NCBI GenBank assembly: GCA_020161145.1
Contig: JAIUPQ010000001.1
Coordinates: 186,001-250,000, forward strand
From: Pseudomonadota bacterium
Lineage (GTDB): Bacteria > Pseudomonadota > Gammaproteobacteria > Burkholderiales > Burkholderiaceae_C
DNA length: 64,000 bases
Reading direction: 5' to 3'
Positions 17,880 through 26,285 of this stretch are shown in pieces. Within the stretch, counting starts at the first letter, position 1. Every line of letters starts with the position of its first letter. The notes under the pieces were generated by a model, which saw nothing but the letters and a program-made list of their open reading frames with translations, ran no database searches and was not told the origin of the DNA. A program made the position numbers and the translations under genes.

Positions 17880-18770
17880 ATGGCGCCGCTCCTCAGAAAG
17901 GCGCTTGAGCAGCATCTGCGCAACTGGCGTGATGATGTGGCATCCATCTGGCAGCCGGTGTTCAAAGGTGTGGAGCCGGACTTTTCAGCGATCCCCGCCG
18001 ATCTGACCTTGGAGCCGGACGAAAAAATCATTCCGCTGCGTCGCGGTCATCCGCACGGTGGCGCACCGCCGGGTAGCCACATCTTCAAGGCCTTGGACAC
18101 AGTGTCACCGGACCAGGTCCGTGCGGTGCTTCTTGGACAGGATCCTTATCCGGACATCCGCGATGCCACCGGCATTTCGTTCCAGCAAGGGGGACTGAAC
18201 GACTGGCACCAGGATCATGTGGCGCTGAGCTTGCGGCGAGTGGTGCAGGTGTTGGCCGACCATCGATGGGGCGTGCGCGGATGGGGCACGTCGGATGCCG
18301 AGTGGCCGCAGTGGCGGGCTGCGTTCAGGGACGCAGTGGTGCCGATGCAGACGCCGCCTGAACTCTTCGAGCATTGGGCTCGAGAGGGCGTGTTGTGCAT
18401 CAATCTGGGCCTCACGTTGTCGCGATTCGACAAGAGGAAATATTCGCCGCCGCGCCGACCAGCACAGGCCGCGCATATGGCGATGTGGACGCCAGTGATC
18501 CGTGCCATCCTCATACATTTGGCCAGTCGCATCAACCGCCCGCTGCTGTTGATGCTGTGGGGAGGTAAGGCGCAGCAGGCGGTCGAGGCGATGGACCTGG
18601 CCAGCGCGGCACAGCGTGCCGGGGCGACTGCACCCATGCCCGTTCCAAAGCGTCATCCGGCATACGAGGTGGGCAAGCCGGCTAAAGTGCCTTTCCTGGA
18701 CGGCCCGAATCCTTTCACCGAAGCAGACATGCTGATGCGGCAGCGCGGCTTTGAAGTCGTGCGCTGGTGA
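17880..18770 (+). CDS. Divergent uracil-DNA glycosylase-like protein (family 1 fold)
   Basis: A 296-residue protein with the UDG superfamily plan and a 75-residue N-terminal extension. VRAVLLGQDPYPDIRDATGI (motif at 86-92) matches the water-activating GQDPY(H) loop, with Pro in place of His. GVLCINLGLTLSR (170-182) matches the uracil-binding LLN-x-x-LT strand including Asn175. LLLMLWGGKAQ (222-232) matches the FLLWGSHAQ strand. KRHPAYE (257-263) stands where HPSP is expected, keeping the catalytic His. It could be an active glycosylase on an unusual substrate or a UDG-fold binding protein. It is the last gene of the regulator-led island operon. Confidence 0.75.
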   Translation: MAPLLRKALEQHLRNWRDDVASIWQPVFKGVEPDFSAIPADLTLEPDEKIIPLRRGHPHGGAPPGSHIFKALDTVSPDQVRAVLLGQDPYPDIRDATGISFQQGGLNDWHQDHVALSLRRVVQVLADHRWGVRGWGTSDAEWPQWRAAFRDAVVPMQTPPELFEHWAREGVLCINLGLTLSRFDKRKYSPPRRPAQAAHMAMWTPVIRAILIHLASRINRPLLLMLWGGKAQQAVEAMDLASAAQRAGATAPMPVPKRHPAYEVGKPAKVPFLDGPNPFTEADMLMRQRGFEVVRW

Positions 18771-18975
18771 CTGTGTGGTGGGCTGGGTTCTGCTCTAGTG
18801 TCGTGAACTAGAAGTCCGCCAAACTATTTTGGGCGGTGGCGATCAGTCGTGTAGTGTGTATCCTGGGTGAGGTGACGATGCGGGGCAGGTGCGATGCAGC
18901 CTGCACTCGACGACCATTGCCTGATGGCCCATCGAGGCAGCCAAGTCAGGTTTCATAAAGACCTCGGCGTATAAA

Positions 18976-19005
18976 ACAAAAAAACCCGCCGGATCATGGC
19001 GGGTT
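18976..19005 (-). terminator. Intrinsic terminator of acnB
   Basis: On the minus strand an 8-bp stem AACCCGCC / GGCGGGTT (18998-19005 with 18983-18990) is followed by a T-rich tract (18976-18984). It lies 23 bases after the acnB stop. The 205 bases between it and the UDG-like gene contain no gene that I can support, only an imperfect GC-rich hairpin at 18816-18836. Confidence 0.9.
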
Positions 19006-19027
19006 GGTGTGGCCAAGAGCCGCTCGC

Positions 19028-21628
19028 TCAGGCCACCACAGCCTTGGCCTTTTCCACGTACTCAGGCAGTTGGTCGAAGTTCATGTAGCGGTAGATCTTC
19101 GTGGCCTCGCTGTTCACGTTCTGCATCTCGGCGTGGTACTCGGCCACGGTGGGGATACGACCCAGCTTGGAGCAGATGGCGGCCAGCTCGGCGCTGCCCA
19201 GGTAGACGTTGGTGTTCTTGCCCAGGCGGTTGGGGAAGTTGCGCGTGCTGGTGGACATGACGGTGGCGCCCTCGCGCACCTGGGCCTGGTTGCCCATGCA
19301 CAGGCTGCAGCCAGGCATTTCGGTGCGCGCACCGGCGGCGCCGAAGGTGGCGTAATGGCCTTCCTCGGTCAGCTCGCTTTCGTCCATCTTGGTGGGCGGC
19401 GCAATCCACAGCTTGACCGGGATGTCGCGCTTGCCTTCCAGCAGCTTGGCCGCCGCGCGGAAGTGGCCGATGTTGGTCATGCACGAGCCGATGAAGACCT
19501 CGTCGATGGCCTGGCCCGCCACGTCGGACAGCAGCTTGGCGTCGTCCGGGTCGTTGGGGCAGCAGACCACGGGCTCGCTGAGCTGGTTCAGGTCGATCTC
19601 GATGACGGCTGCGTACTCGGCATCCTTGTCGGCCTCCAGCAGCTGCGGCTGGGCCAGCCAGGCTTCCACCGCGGCGATGCGACGCGCCAGCGTGCGCTGG
19701 TCCGCGTAGCCGTCGGCAATCATGTTCTTCATCAGCACCACGTTGCTGCGCAGGTACTCGGTGATGGGGGCCTGGTTGAGCTTGATGGTGCAGCCGGCGG
19801 CGCTGCGCTCGGCCGAGGCGTCGGAGAGCTCGAACGCCTGCTCCACCTTCAGGTCGGGCAGACCTTCGATCTCCAGGATGCGGCCCGAGAAGATGTTTTT
19901 CTTGCCCTGCTTGGCCACCGTCAGCAGCCCTTGCTTGATGGCATAGAGCGGGATGGCGTGCACCAGGTCGCGCAGCGTGACGCCGGGCTGCATCTGGCCT
20001 TTGAAGCGCACCAGCACCGATTCGGGCATGTCCAGCGGCATCACGCCGGTGGCAGCGCCGAAGGCCACCAGGCCCGAGCCGGCCGGGAAGGAGATGCCGA
20101 TGGGGAAGCGCGTGTGCGAGTCGCCGCCGGTGCCCACGGTGTCGGGCAGCAGCAGGCGGTTGAGCCAGGAGTGGATGACGCCGTCGCCGGGGCGCAGGCT
20201 GACGCCGCCGCGCGTGCTGATGAACGTCGGCAGCTCGTGGTGCATCTTGACGTCCACCTTCTTGGGGTAGGCGGCGGTGTGGCAGAAGCTCTGCATCACC
20301 AGGTCGGCGCTGAAGCCCAGGCAGGCCAGGTCTTTGAGCTCGTCGCGCGTCATGGGGCCGGTGGTGTCCTGGCTGCCCACGGTGGTCATCCTGGGTTCGC
20401 AATAGGTGCCGGGGCGGATGCCCTGGCCCTCGGGCAGGCCGCAGGCGCGGCCCACCATCTTCTGCGCCAACGTGTAGCCCTTGCCAGTGTCTTTGGGCGC
20501 CTGCGGCAGGCGGAACACGGTGCTGGCGGGCAGGCCCAGGGCCTCGCGCGCCTTGCCGGTCAGGCTGCGGCCGATGATGAGGTTGATGCGGCCGCCGGCA
20601 CGCACCTCATCAAGCAGCACGTCGCTCTTGAGTGCAAAGGTCTCCAGCACGGCGCCGTTCTTCTCGACCTTGCCCTCGTAGGGGTAGACGTCCAGCACGT
20701 CGCCCATCTCCATCTTGGCCACGTCGACCTCGATGGGCAGCGAGCCCGAATCTTCTTGCGTGTTGAAGAAGATGGGCGCGATCTTGCCGCCCAGCGTCAC
20801 GCCGCCAAAGCGCTTGTTGGGCACGAAGGGGATGTCTTGCCCGGTGGCCCAGATGACCGAGTTGGTGGCGCTCTTGCGGCTGGAGCCGGTGCCCACCACG
20901 TCGCCCACATAGGCCACCAGATGGCCTTTCTTCTTGAGGTCTTCGATGAAGGCGATGGGGCCGCGCTTGCCGTCTTCTTCCGGCTTGAAGGCCGCGCCCT
21001 CGCGGGTGTTCTTCAGCATGGCCAGGTAGTGCAGCGGAATGTCCGGGCGGCTCCAGGCGTCGGGGGCGGGCGAGAGGTCGTCGGTGTTGGTCTCGCCGGG
21101 CACCTTGAAGACGGTGACGGTGATCTTTTGGGCCACTTCGGGGCGCGAGGTGAACCACTCGGCGTCGGCCCAGCTTTGCATCACGGCCCGGGCGCGGGCG
21201 TTGCCCTGCCTCGCCAACTCGGCCACGTCGTGGAAGGCGTCGAACATCAGCAGGGTTTTCTTCAGGCCCTCGGCCGCCGCATCGGCCACCGCCGCGTCGG
21301 CGCTGGCCAGCAAGTCCACCATGGGCTTGACGTTGTAGCCGCCCACCATGGTGCCCAGCAACTCGGTGGCGCGCTGGGCGCTGAGCGCCGCCACCTTCAC
21401 GTCGCCATGCCCCACGGCCGACAGAAAACTGGCCTTGACCTTGGCCGCGTCGTCCACGCCGGGTGGCACGCGGTGGGTCAGCAACTCCACCAGCTCGGCG
21501 GCGTTCTCGCCGGCCGGCGGGGCCTTGATGAGCTCGATCAGCTCGGCCGTTTGTTTGGCATCCAGGGCCAGCGGCGGGATACCGAGCGCGGCGCGTTCGG
21601 CGACATGTTGGCGATAGGCTTGCAGCAT
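19028..21628 (-). CDS. acnB: Aconitate hydratase B
   Basis: TCA-cycle enzyme interconverting citrate and isocitrate; many AcnB also handle 2-methylisocitrate. The 866 residues match the AcnB length and domain order: HEAT-like domain 5 first ([20 protein letters not shown]), a swivel domain, then the catalytic domains. Cluster cysteines are visible in [15 protein letters not shown] and [34 protein letters not shown] is a further AcnB landmark. The gene is transcribed alone, bounded by terminators on both sides. Its promoter carries an 18-bp palindrome (see the operator entry), so it is probably repressed by the GntR regulator at 35603. Confidence 0.98.
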   Translation of the reverse strand: MLQAYRQHVAERAALGIPPLALDAKQTAELIELIKAPPAGENAAELVELLTHRVPPGVDDAAKVKASFLSAVGHGDVKVAALSAQRATELLGTMVGGYNVKPMVDLLASADAAVADAAAEGLKKTLLMFDAFHDVAELARQGNARARAVMQSWADAEWFTSRPEVAQKITVTVFKVPGETNTDDLSPAPDAWSRPDIPLHYLAMLKNTREGAAFKPEEDGKRGPIAFIEDLKKKGHLVAYVGDVVGTGSSRKSATNSVIWATGQDIPFVPNKRFGGVTLGGKIAPIFFNTQEDSGSLPIEVDVAKMEMGDVLDVYPYEGKVEKNGAVLETFALKSDVLLDEVRAGGRINLIIGRSLTGKAREALGLPASTVFRLPQAPKDTGKGYTLAQKMVGRACGLPEGQGIRPGTYCEPRMTTVGSQDTTGPMTRDELKDLACLGFSADLVMQSFCHTAAYPKKVDVKMHHELPTFISTRGGVSLRPGDGVIHSWLNRLLLPDTVGTGGDSHTRFPIGISFPAGSGLVAFGAATGVMPLDMPESVLVRFKGQMQPGVTLRDLVHAIPLYAIKQGLLTVAKQGKKNIFSGRILEIEGLPDLKVEQAFELSDASAERSAAGCTIKLNQAPITEYLRSNVVLMKNMIADGYADQRTLARRIAAVEAWLAQPQLLEADKDAEYAAVIEIDLNQLSEPVVCCPNDPDDAKLLSDVAGQAIDEVFIGSCMTNIGHFRAAAKLLEGKRDIPVKLWIAPPTKMDESELTEEGHYATFGAAGARTEMPGCSLCMGNQAQVREGATVMSTSTRNFPNRLGKNTNVYLGSAELAAICSKLGRIPTVAEYHAEMQNVNSEATKIYRYMNFDQLPEYVEKAKAVVA

Positions 21629-21670
21629 CGGGTGGGGCTCCTTGAACGGATACTCGTCTGATCGGCGGGC

Positions 21671-21698
21671 ATTTTAAGTCTTATATAAGACTTGGCAA
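21671..21698 (-). promoter_or_regulatory. acnB promoter with an embedded 18-bp palindromic operator
   Basis: On the minus strand TTGCCA (21698-21693) and TAAAAT (21676-21671) are separated by 16 bases, a good sigma-70 match. The perfect palindrome AAGTCTTATATAAGACTT (21676-21693) fills the spacer, where a bound repressor would block polymerase. Twelve of the central 14 bases recur at 35570-35583 next to gntR and mdh. Confidence 0.75.
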
Positions 21699-21712
21699 GT
21701 GTTGCGGTGCAC

Positions 21713-21745
21713 AAAAAAAGACGCCACCGGCTGGCGGTGGCGTCT
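21713..21745 (-). terminator. Intrinsic terminator of the exported Ala/Lys-rich protein gene
   Basis: An 11-bp stem AGACGCCACCG / CGGTGGCGTCT with a 5-nt loop is followed, on the minus strand, by seven T (21719-21713). It is placed 25 bases after the stop at 21771 and insulates acnB from upstream transcription. Confidence 0.9.
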
Positions 21746-21770
21746 GTAGGCGGCCTGCGGCGCCGGTGGA

Positions 21771-22454
21771 TCAGCCCTGGATGGCGCCGCTGGCGGCGGG
21801 GGCGGGCGGTACGGGGGCGCTGGAGCCGGCTTGCGCGGCGGCGGTGGCGGCAGCAGCAGCCTTGGCTTTTGCCTCTGCTTCGGCAGCGGCTTCAGCCGCA
21901 GCCTTGGCGGCGGCCTCCTGCTCGGCGGCGGCCACGGCGCGGCGGGTTTCGGCCTGCTTTTCGCTGACGCAGTCGTCGGCCAGGCGCTGGCCCACTTTCA
22001 CGTCCAGCAGCATGGACTTCTGCGCGATCTGCACCATCAAGGCCTGGCCTTTGACGTCTTCCAGCCGCACCGCGCCGGTGGTGGAGAGCACGGGCTTGAC
22101 CAGGTAGCGGGTCTTGCCGAACAGCACGTCCATATAGGCCTCGTGCTGGGCATCGGGCGTGACCGACAGCGTCTTGTTCAGCTCGCAGGCGTAGGGGCCG
22201 GTGTAGACCAGCGCGGCGGCGGCGCGCTGGGCGTCGTCGGCCGGCGGCGGCGGCACCTCGGGTTCGGGCTCGGGCGCCTTCTTGGCCGCGGCTTTCTTGG
22301 TTGAGGCGGCCTTCTTGGCGGGGGCTTTCTTGGCCGGCGCCTTCTGGGCGCCACTGGGCGCAGCGGGTTGGCTCGGGGTCTGTGCGCTGGCGCTGGCGGC
22401 AGCCAGGCTCAGCAGCAGGGCGGTGCAGGCCCAGGCAAGGGAGGGGCGCGTCAT
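21771..22454 (-). CDS. Exported Ala/Lys-rich hypothetical protein
   Basis: A 227-residue protein. A clear signal peptide (MTRPSLAWACTALLLSLAAA, cut near ASA-Q) is followed by a Lys/Ala/Pro repeat region like histone H1 tails (about 38-70: KAPAKKAPAKKAASTKKAA, then Pro-Glu repeats). A compact central domain (YTGPYACELNKTLSVTPDAQ, RYLVKPVLSTTGAVRLEDVK, two Cys) follows, and then a long charged Ala-rich helix. The central domain resembles a conserved domain of unknown function seen in Burkholderiales. Start ATG 22454 is chosen for the signal peptide. Function unknown. Confidence 0.72.
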   Translation of the reverse strand: MTRPSLAWACTALLLSLAAASASAQTPSQPAAPSGAQKAPAKKAPAKKAASTKKAAAKKAPEPEPEVPPPPADDAQRAAAALVYTGPYACELNKTLSVTPDAQHEAYMDVLFGKTRYLVKPVLSTTGAVRLEDVKGQALMVQIAQKSMLLDVKVGQRLADDCVSEKQAETRRAVAAAEQEAAAKAAAEAAAEAEAKAKAAAAATAAAQAGSSAPVPPAPAASGAIQG

Positions 22455-22477
22455 GCGGGGGGATCTCCAGTCAAACA

Positions 22478-23515
22478 TCAGTCGTGATGGGCGGCATTTT
22501 CGCCGCTCGGGAAAAACGCGGCGCGCGCGGCTTCGGGCAGGGGCTGGCCGGTGCGGGCAGCCCGCACCAGCACCTGCCAGTAATAGCGGTAGCTGGCGCG
22601 GTCGTGCAGCGCGTCGGCGTGGCTGATGGGGCCCCAGCCGGCGGCCTGGGCCGCCAGCAACACGGCGGCGGCGGTGTCGATTTCCGCCGCCGCCGGGGCG
22701 AAGGCGGCCAGGATGGGTTCGATCTGGGCCGGGTGGATGCTCCACATCCGCGTGTAGCCGAACTCCTGCGCGGCGCGGCGGGCGGCGGCGGTCAGCGCCG
22801 CCGTGTCCTTGAACTCGGTCACCACGCAGTGCGAGGGCACGATGCCGGCCGCGTGGCAGGCGGCAGCGATCTCCACTTTGGCGCGCACCACCAGCGGGTG
22901 GCTGAACTGGCCCTGGGCCTGCATGGCGGTGTCCGGGATGGCGCCGCCGTGAGCCGAGACGAAGTCCATCAGGCCAAAGGAGAGCGACTCGATGCGCGGA
23001 TGGGCGGCGATGGCGAACACCTCGCGCAGGCCGCCGTGGGTTTCGATCAGCGCCTGCAGCGGCGGCGGCGGCACACCCGCGCGCGCGGCGGCCGCGTCCA
23101 CCGCATCGGCGGCGCGCTGCACGTCGGCCAGGCCACGCACCTTGGGCACCATCAGATAGGCCAGCCGCGCGCCCGCGCCGCCCACCAGCGTGGCCACGTC
23201 GTCGGCAAAGGCCGGGTGGTCCACCGGGTGGGCGCGGGCGCCCACGCGGCCATGGCGGTTGAGATCGGGGTCGTTGACCAGCGCCGCCACCAGCCGCGCG
23301 TGCGCGGCCTCGCGGCCCGCCTCGGCGCCGTCCTCGCAGTCCAGCGTCACGTCGAACAGCGGGCCCAGCTCGGCCTGCTTGGCCAGGCTTTTGCGCATCA
23401 AGGTCTCGCGGCCGCTGTAGTGGTCCACCACCGGCAGCTCGCGCGCGTGCTCGCCCTCGGCGAACAGCACCGCGCTGGGGTGCAGCACCGCGCTGGGGTG
23501 CAGCACCGTGCTCAC
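22478..23515 (-). CDS. HpcH/HpaI-family CoA-ester lyase (citrate lyase beta-like)
   Basis: A 345-residue TIM-barrel lyase of the CitE/malyl-CoA lyase group, which cleaves or forms 3-hydroxy-acyl-CoA esters with Mg2+. Visible blocks are FDVTLDCEDGAEAGREAAHA (metal/substrate site), LYLMVPKVRGLADVQ-type strands, LQALIETHGGLREVFAIAAH, SFGLMDFVSAHG and GYTRMWSIHPAQIEPILAAF. GTG 23515 overlaps the DUF2214 gene stop as GTGA. The N-terminus holds a tandem VLHPSA-VLHPSA duplication. Which CoA ester it uses cannot be read from the sequence. Confidence 0.85.
   Translation of the reverse strand: MSTVLHPSAVLHPSAVLFAEGEHARELPVVDHYSGRETLMRKSLAKQAELGPLFDVTLDCEDGAEAGREAAHARLVAALVNDPDLNRHGRVGARAHPVDHPAFADDVATLVGGAGARLAYLMVPKVRGLADVQRAADAVDAAAARAGVPPPPLQALIETHGGLREVFAIAAHPRIESLSFGLMDFVSAHGGAIPDTAMQAQGQFSHPLVVRAKVEIAAACHAAGIVPSHCVVTEFKDTAALTAAARRAAQEFGYTRMWSIHPAQIEPILAAFAPAAAEIDTAAAVLLAAQAAGWGPISHADALHDRASYRYYWQVLVRAARTGQPLPEAARAAFFPSGENAAHHD
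23465..23500. repeat. Two perfect 18-bp tandem copies inside the CoA-lyase gene
   Basis: CAGCACCGCGCTGGGGTG occurs twice back to back (23465-23482, 23483-23500), with a partial third copy starting at 23501. It is in frame and doubles the hexapeptide SAVLHP near the protein start. Confidence 0.95.
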
Positions 23516-23958
23516 CGGGTACCGACGCCCCGCGCCAGCAGCACGGCGGCTATCGGCACCAGCATCAGCAGGTGGGCCTCGATCATGATCCAGCGCCGCA
23601 CGCGGCGCACCTCGGCGGGCTCGGGCAGCGTGGGCAAGGCGCGCGCCCAGCGGCGAAAGGCCAGCGTGGGGATCAGCGACAGGCCGCCGATGACCAGGTA
23701 AGCCGTCAGCTTGATGTGCAGCAGCGGCTGGCTCCAGTACCAGCCATTGCCCTTGATGCCCCACCAGGCGCGCGCCAGGCCGGTGGCCAGCAGCGCCATG
23801 GCGGCGATCAGGTAAATCAGGTCCAGCCGCTGCAGCCGCTTGACGGCAGCGGCATTGATCCACTCGGGCCGGCACAGCGCAGCCTGGCTGGAGATGAACA
23901 CCACCACGGCGAGCAGGGCCGACAGGTGCAGATAGGCGAGCAGGGATTCAAGCAGCAT
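23512..23958 (-). CDS. DUF2214-family integral membrane protein
   Basis: A 148-residue protein with four predicted membrane segments (about 4-24, 44-64, 77-98 and 122-143) and short loops. The pattern MLLESLLAYLHLSALLAVVV, GLARAWWGIKGNGWYW and HIKLTAYLVIGGLSLIPTL is that of DUF2214 proteins, widespread in Burkholderiales and without known function. Conserved His and Trp residues at membrane edges hint at cofactor binding, but that is speculation. It overlaps the CoA-lyase start by 4 bases and lies 13 bases from the AraC gene stop. Confidence 0.78.
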   Translation of the reverse strand: MLLESLLAYLHLSALLAVVVFISSQAALCRPEWINAAAVKRLQRLDLIYLIAAMALLATGLARAWWGIKGNGWYWSQPLLHIKLTAYLVIGGLSLIPTLAFRRWARALPTLPEPAEVRRVRRWIMIEAHLLMLVPIAAVLLARGVGTR

Positions 23959-23971
23959 GGGCGGGATTCTT

Positions 23972-24871
23972 TCACGCTGGCGCCTCGCGGGCCGGCCATG
24001 CGCGCGGCGCCACGCCCTGCCGCTGCTTGAAGGCCTTGGACAGCGCCGCCGCGCTGCCATAGCCCAATTCGGCGGCCAGCGCCTTGACGGCGCGGCCCTC
24101 GCGCAGGCCGGCACAGGCCAGCGTGATGCGCCAGTCGGCCACGTAGTCCATGGGCGTGGTGCCCACGGTCTGCCGAAAGCGCGCGGCAAACGTGGTGCGC
24201 GAGAGGGCGGCTGCCTCGGCCAGCCGGGGCAGCGTCCATGCCGCCCCGGGCTCGGCGTGCACGGCCACCAGCGCGCGGGCCAGATGGGGATCGGCCAGGC
24301 CCAGGATCAGGCCCGAGCGGATGCCGGCCTGGGCCGGGTGGTCGAGCAGCCAGCGCAGCAGCTGGATCAGCACCACCTCGAATAGGCGATCAGCCAGCAG
24401 CCGCGAGCCGCAGCGCACGCGGTCGGTTTCGGCAAAGAGCACGTCCAGCGTGGCCTGCAGGCCGTCGGCCTCGCGCAGCGGCAGGGCAATGAGCGGCGGC
24501 AGGGCCGCCACCAGCGGGTTGTGGGCGCCGCCCTCGAAATCCAGCGTGGCACAGCTGAACGCCGAGCCCTCGCGCGGCGGATTGTGAAAGCGGTGCGTCA
24601 CGGCGCGCGGGTAGAACAGCAGCATGGGCTCGCTCACGCGCAGGCGGCGCGGCAGCCCTTGCAGCCGCTGCGGGTGGCTGACCTCCAGCGTGCCCGCGCG
24701 CAACACGTGCAAAAAAGCCCGTCCGGGCTGGGCCTCGAACGGGGTGAGGCCGCACAGCGAGCCGCTGAAGAACAAGTGGGTGCGCACCCGAAAGCGGCTC
24801 AGCAGCGCCGAGAGGCGGTCGATCCCTGGGGCCGCGGGTTTGGACGATGGGACATGTTTTACGGACGACAT
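23972..24871 (-). CDS. AraC-family transcriptional regulator
   Basis: A 299-residue regulator. The N-terminal cupin-like sensor (about 20-170: LFFSGSLCGLTPFEAQPGRA and VSEPMLLFYPRAVTHRF) belongs to the AraC-type cupin_6 group. The C-terminal tandem HTH is at about 200-299 (LPRLAEAAALSRTTFAARFR, LKALAAELGYGSAAALSKAF-like). ATG 24871 is used; ATG 24880 is an alternative. It is divergent from the exported protoglobin gene with 66 bases between them, so it is the obvious candidate to control that gene. Confidence 0.9.
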   Translation of the reverse strand: MSSVKHVPSSKPAAPGIDRLSALLSRFRVRTHLFFSGSLCGLTPFEAQPGRAFLHVLRAGTLEVSHPQRLQGLPRRLRVSEPMLLFYPRAVTHRFHNPPREGSAFSCATLDFEGGAHNPLVAALPPLIALPLREADGLQATLDVLFAETDRVRCGSRLLADRLFEVVLIQLLRWLLDHPAQAGIRSGLILGLADPHLARALVAVHAEPGAAWTLPRLAEAAALSRTTFAARFRQTVGTTPMDYVADWRITLACAGLREGRAVKALAAELGYGSAAALSKAFKQRQGVAPRAWPAREAPA

Positions 24872-24937
24872 GACGCCCATGATGCGACTGCGGCGCCCAC
24901 ACTGCAAGCCCGACCACCCCCCATGAAGGAGATGAAC

Positions 24938-25594
24938 ATGAGCCTGCTTCGCCACTTGTTGAGCGCCACCGCGCTGGGCGTCGTCGCGAGCACCGGCGCG
25001 GCCGCGCCGCCCGCCATCCCCGGCTACGCCCATGGCGCGGCCACCCTGGCGCCCGCACCCTACACGGTGGCCGACCTGGCGGCACTGCAAAAAGCGCTGC
25101 TGTTCACCGAGGCCGACGTGCAGGCGCTGCGCCGCAGCAAGCCCATCCTCGAAGGCCAGACCGACGCCATCCTGGACGTCTGGTACGGCTTCGTGGCCGC
25201 CACGCCCGAGTTGCTGGTGTTCTTCACCGACACGCGCACCGGCAAGCCCGATGGCGAGTACCTGGCTGCCGTGCGCCGGCGCTTCGCGCGCTGGATTCTG
25301 AACACCGCCGATGCGCGCTACGACCAGGCCTGGCTGGACTGGCAGTACGAAATCGGTCTGCGGCATCATCGGGCCAAGAAAAACCAGACCGACGGCGCGC
25401 ACAGCAGCGCGCTGGTCAACTACCGCTACCTCAGTGCGCTGACCATTCCCGTGACCACCACGCTCAAGCCCTTTCTCGCCAGGCAAGGCGCCACACCCGA
25501 GCAGGTGGAGGCCATGCATGCGGCCTGGGTCAAGTCGGTGCTGATGCAGACCATTTTGTGGAGCTACCCCTATGTGCGTGATGGCGATTTCTGA
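24938..25594 (+). CDS. Exported protoglobin
   Basis: A 218-residue heme globin of the protoglobin family. Start ATG 24938 is set by AAGGAGA six bases upstream and opens a signal peptide (MSLLRHLLSATALGVVASTG, cut after about residue 23). The globin part runs IPGYAHG, LLFTEADVQALRRSKPILEG, AILDVWYGFV, RRRFARWILNTADARYDQAW, YEIGLRHHRAKKNQTDGAH and PITVT-like FLARQG. The proximal heme His is in GLRHH (143/144). Protoglobins bind O2, CO and NO and are normally cytoplasmic, so the export signal is unusual. It abuts the MOSC gene with no gap, implying co-transcription. Confidence 0.9.
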   Translation: MSLLRHLLSATALGVVASTGAAAPPAIPGYAHGAATLAPAPYTVADLAALQKALLFTEADVQALRRSKPILEGQTDAILDVWYGFVAATPELLVFFTDTRTGKPDGEYLAAVRRRFARWILNTADARYDQAWLDWQYEIGLRHHRAKKNQTDGAHSSALVNYRYLSALTIPVTTTLKPFLARQGATPEQVEAMHAAWVKSVLMQTILWSYPYVRDGDF

Positions 25595-26284
25595 ATGGCG
25601 GTGATCGGCCGCGTGGGCGCCGTGCTGGCGGGCCGCGCGGCGCCGCTGGGCGCGGGCGGCCTCACCAGCGCCATCGCCAAGCAGCCGGTGGCCGGCCCGG
25701 CCTGGGTCAGCAGCCTGGGCCTGGCCGGCGACGAGCAGGCCGACCGCCGCGTGCATGGCGGCATCGACAAGGCCGTGCACGCCTATGCCGCCGGCCACTA
25801 CGCCGCCTGGCAGGCTGAGCTGGGCGCGGTGGCCGTGCCGTGGCAGGCGGGCGCGTTTGGCGAAAACCTCAGTGTCGAGGGCGTGGACGAGCAGGGCGTG
25901 TGCCTGGGCGACCTGTGGCGCGTGGGCCGAGCCGAGCTGCGCGTCAGTCAGGGCCGGCAGCCCTGCTTCAAGCTCAACCGCCGCTTTGGCGTGGCCGACA
26001 TGGCCGCCCGCGTGCAGGACAGCCTGCGCGCCGGCTGGTACCTGCGGGTGGAGCGGCCCGGCACCGTGCAGGCGGGTGACGCCATCTTGCGGCTGGCGCG
26101 GCCCCACCCCGAGGCCAGCGTGGCCGCGCTGCTGGCACTGATCCGCGACCGCGTCTGCGACCCCGCCCGGCTGGCGCCGGTGCTGGCCCTGCCACTGCCG
26201 CCCAGTTGGCAGCGGCTGTTTGCACAGCGGCTGGCGCGTGGCGAGGCCGAGGACTGGGCGCGGCGGCTGCGCGGTGGCGGATAG
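25595..26284 (+). CDS. MOSC-domain protein (YiiM-like)
   Basis: A 229-residue MOSC protein. MOSC domains carry a conserved Cys that holds molybdenum cofactor or sulfur; here it is in GRQPCFKLNRRFGVADM (about residue 125). GDEQADRRVHGGIDKAVHAY and WQAGAFGENLSVEGVDE are the other family blocks. The C-terminal 60 residues form the short helical tail of YiiM-type proteins, which reduce N-hydroxylated compounds in E. coli. The ATG directly follows the protoglobin TGA, suggesting a joint role in redox or nitrogen-oxide chemistry (inference). Confidence 0.88.
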   Translation: MAVIGRVGAVLAGRAAPLGAGGLTSAIAKQPVAGPAWVSSLGLAGDEQADRRVHGGIDKAVHAYAAGHYAAWQAELGAVAVPWQAGAFGENLSVEGVDEQGVCLGDLWRVGRAELRVSQGRQPCFKLNRRFGVADMAARVQDSLRAGWYLRVERPGTVQAGDAILRLARPHPEASVAALLALIRDRVCDPARLAPVLALPLPPSWQRLFAQRLARGEAEDWARRLRGGG

Positions 26285-26285
26285 G

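Noticed and set aside
18771-18975. Possible insertion-sequence end in the gap after the UDG-like gene
   Set aside because: There is a short GC-rich imperfect hairpin but no transposase fragment, terminal repeat pair or target duplication.
13839-18975. Direct repeat of the tRNA-Ser 3' end as an attachment-site pair
   Set aside because: I looked for a second copy of the GGTTCGAATCC region up to acnB and found none.
19004-21661. 885-codon plus-strand open frame opposite acnB
   Set aside because: Composition is His/Gly/Val-rich with no domain, it mirrors acnB codons, and the minus strand holds an intact, unmistakable AcnB. Long antisense frames are expected at this G+C.
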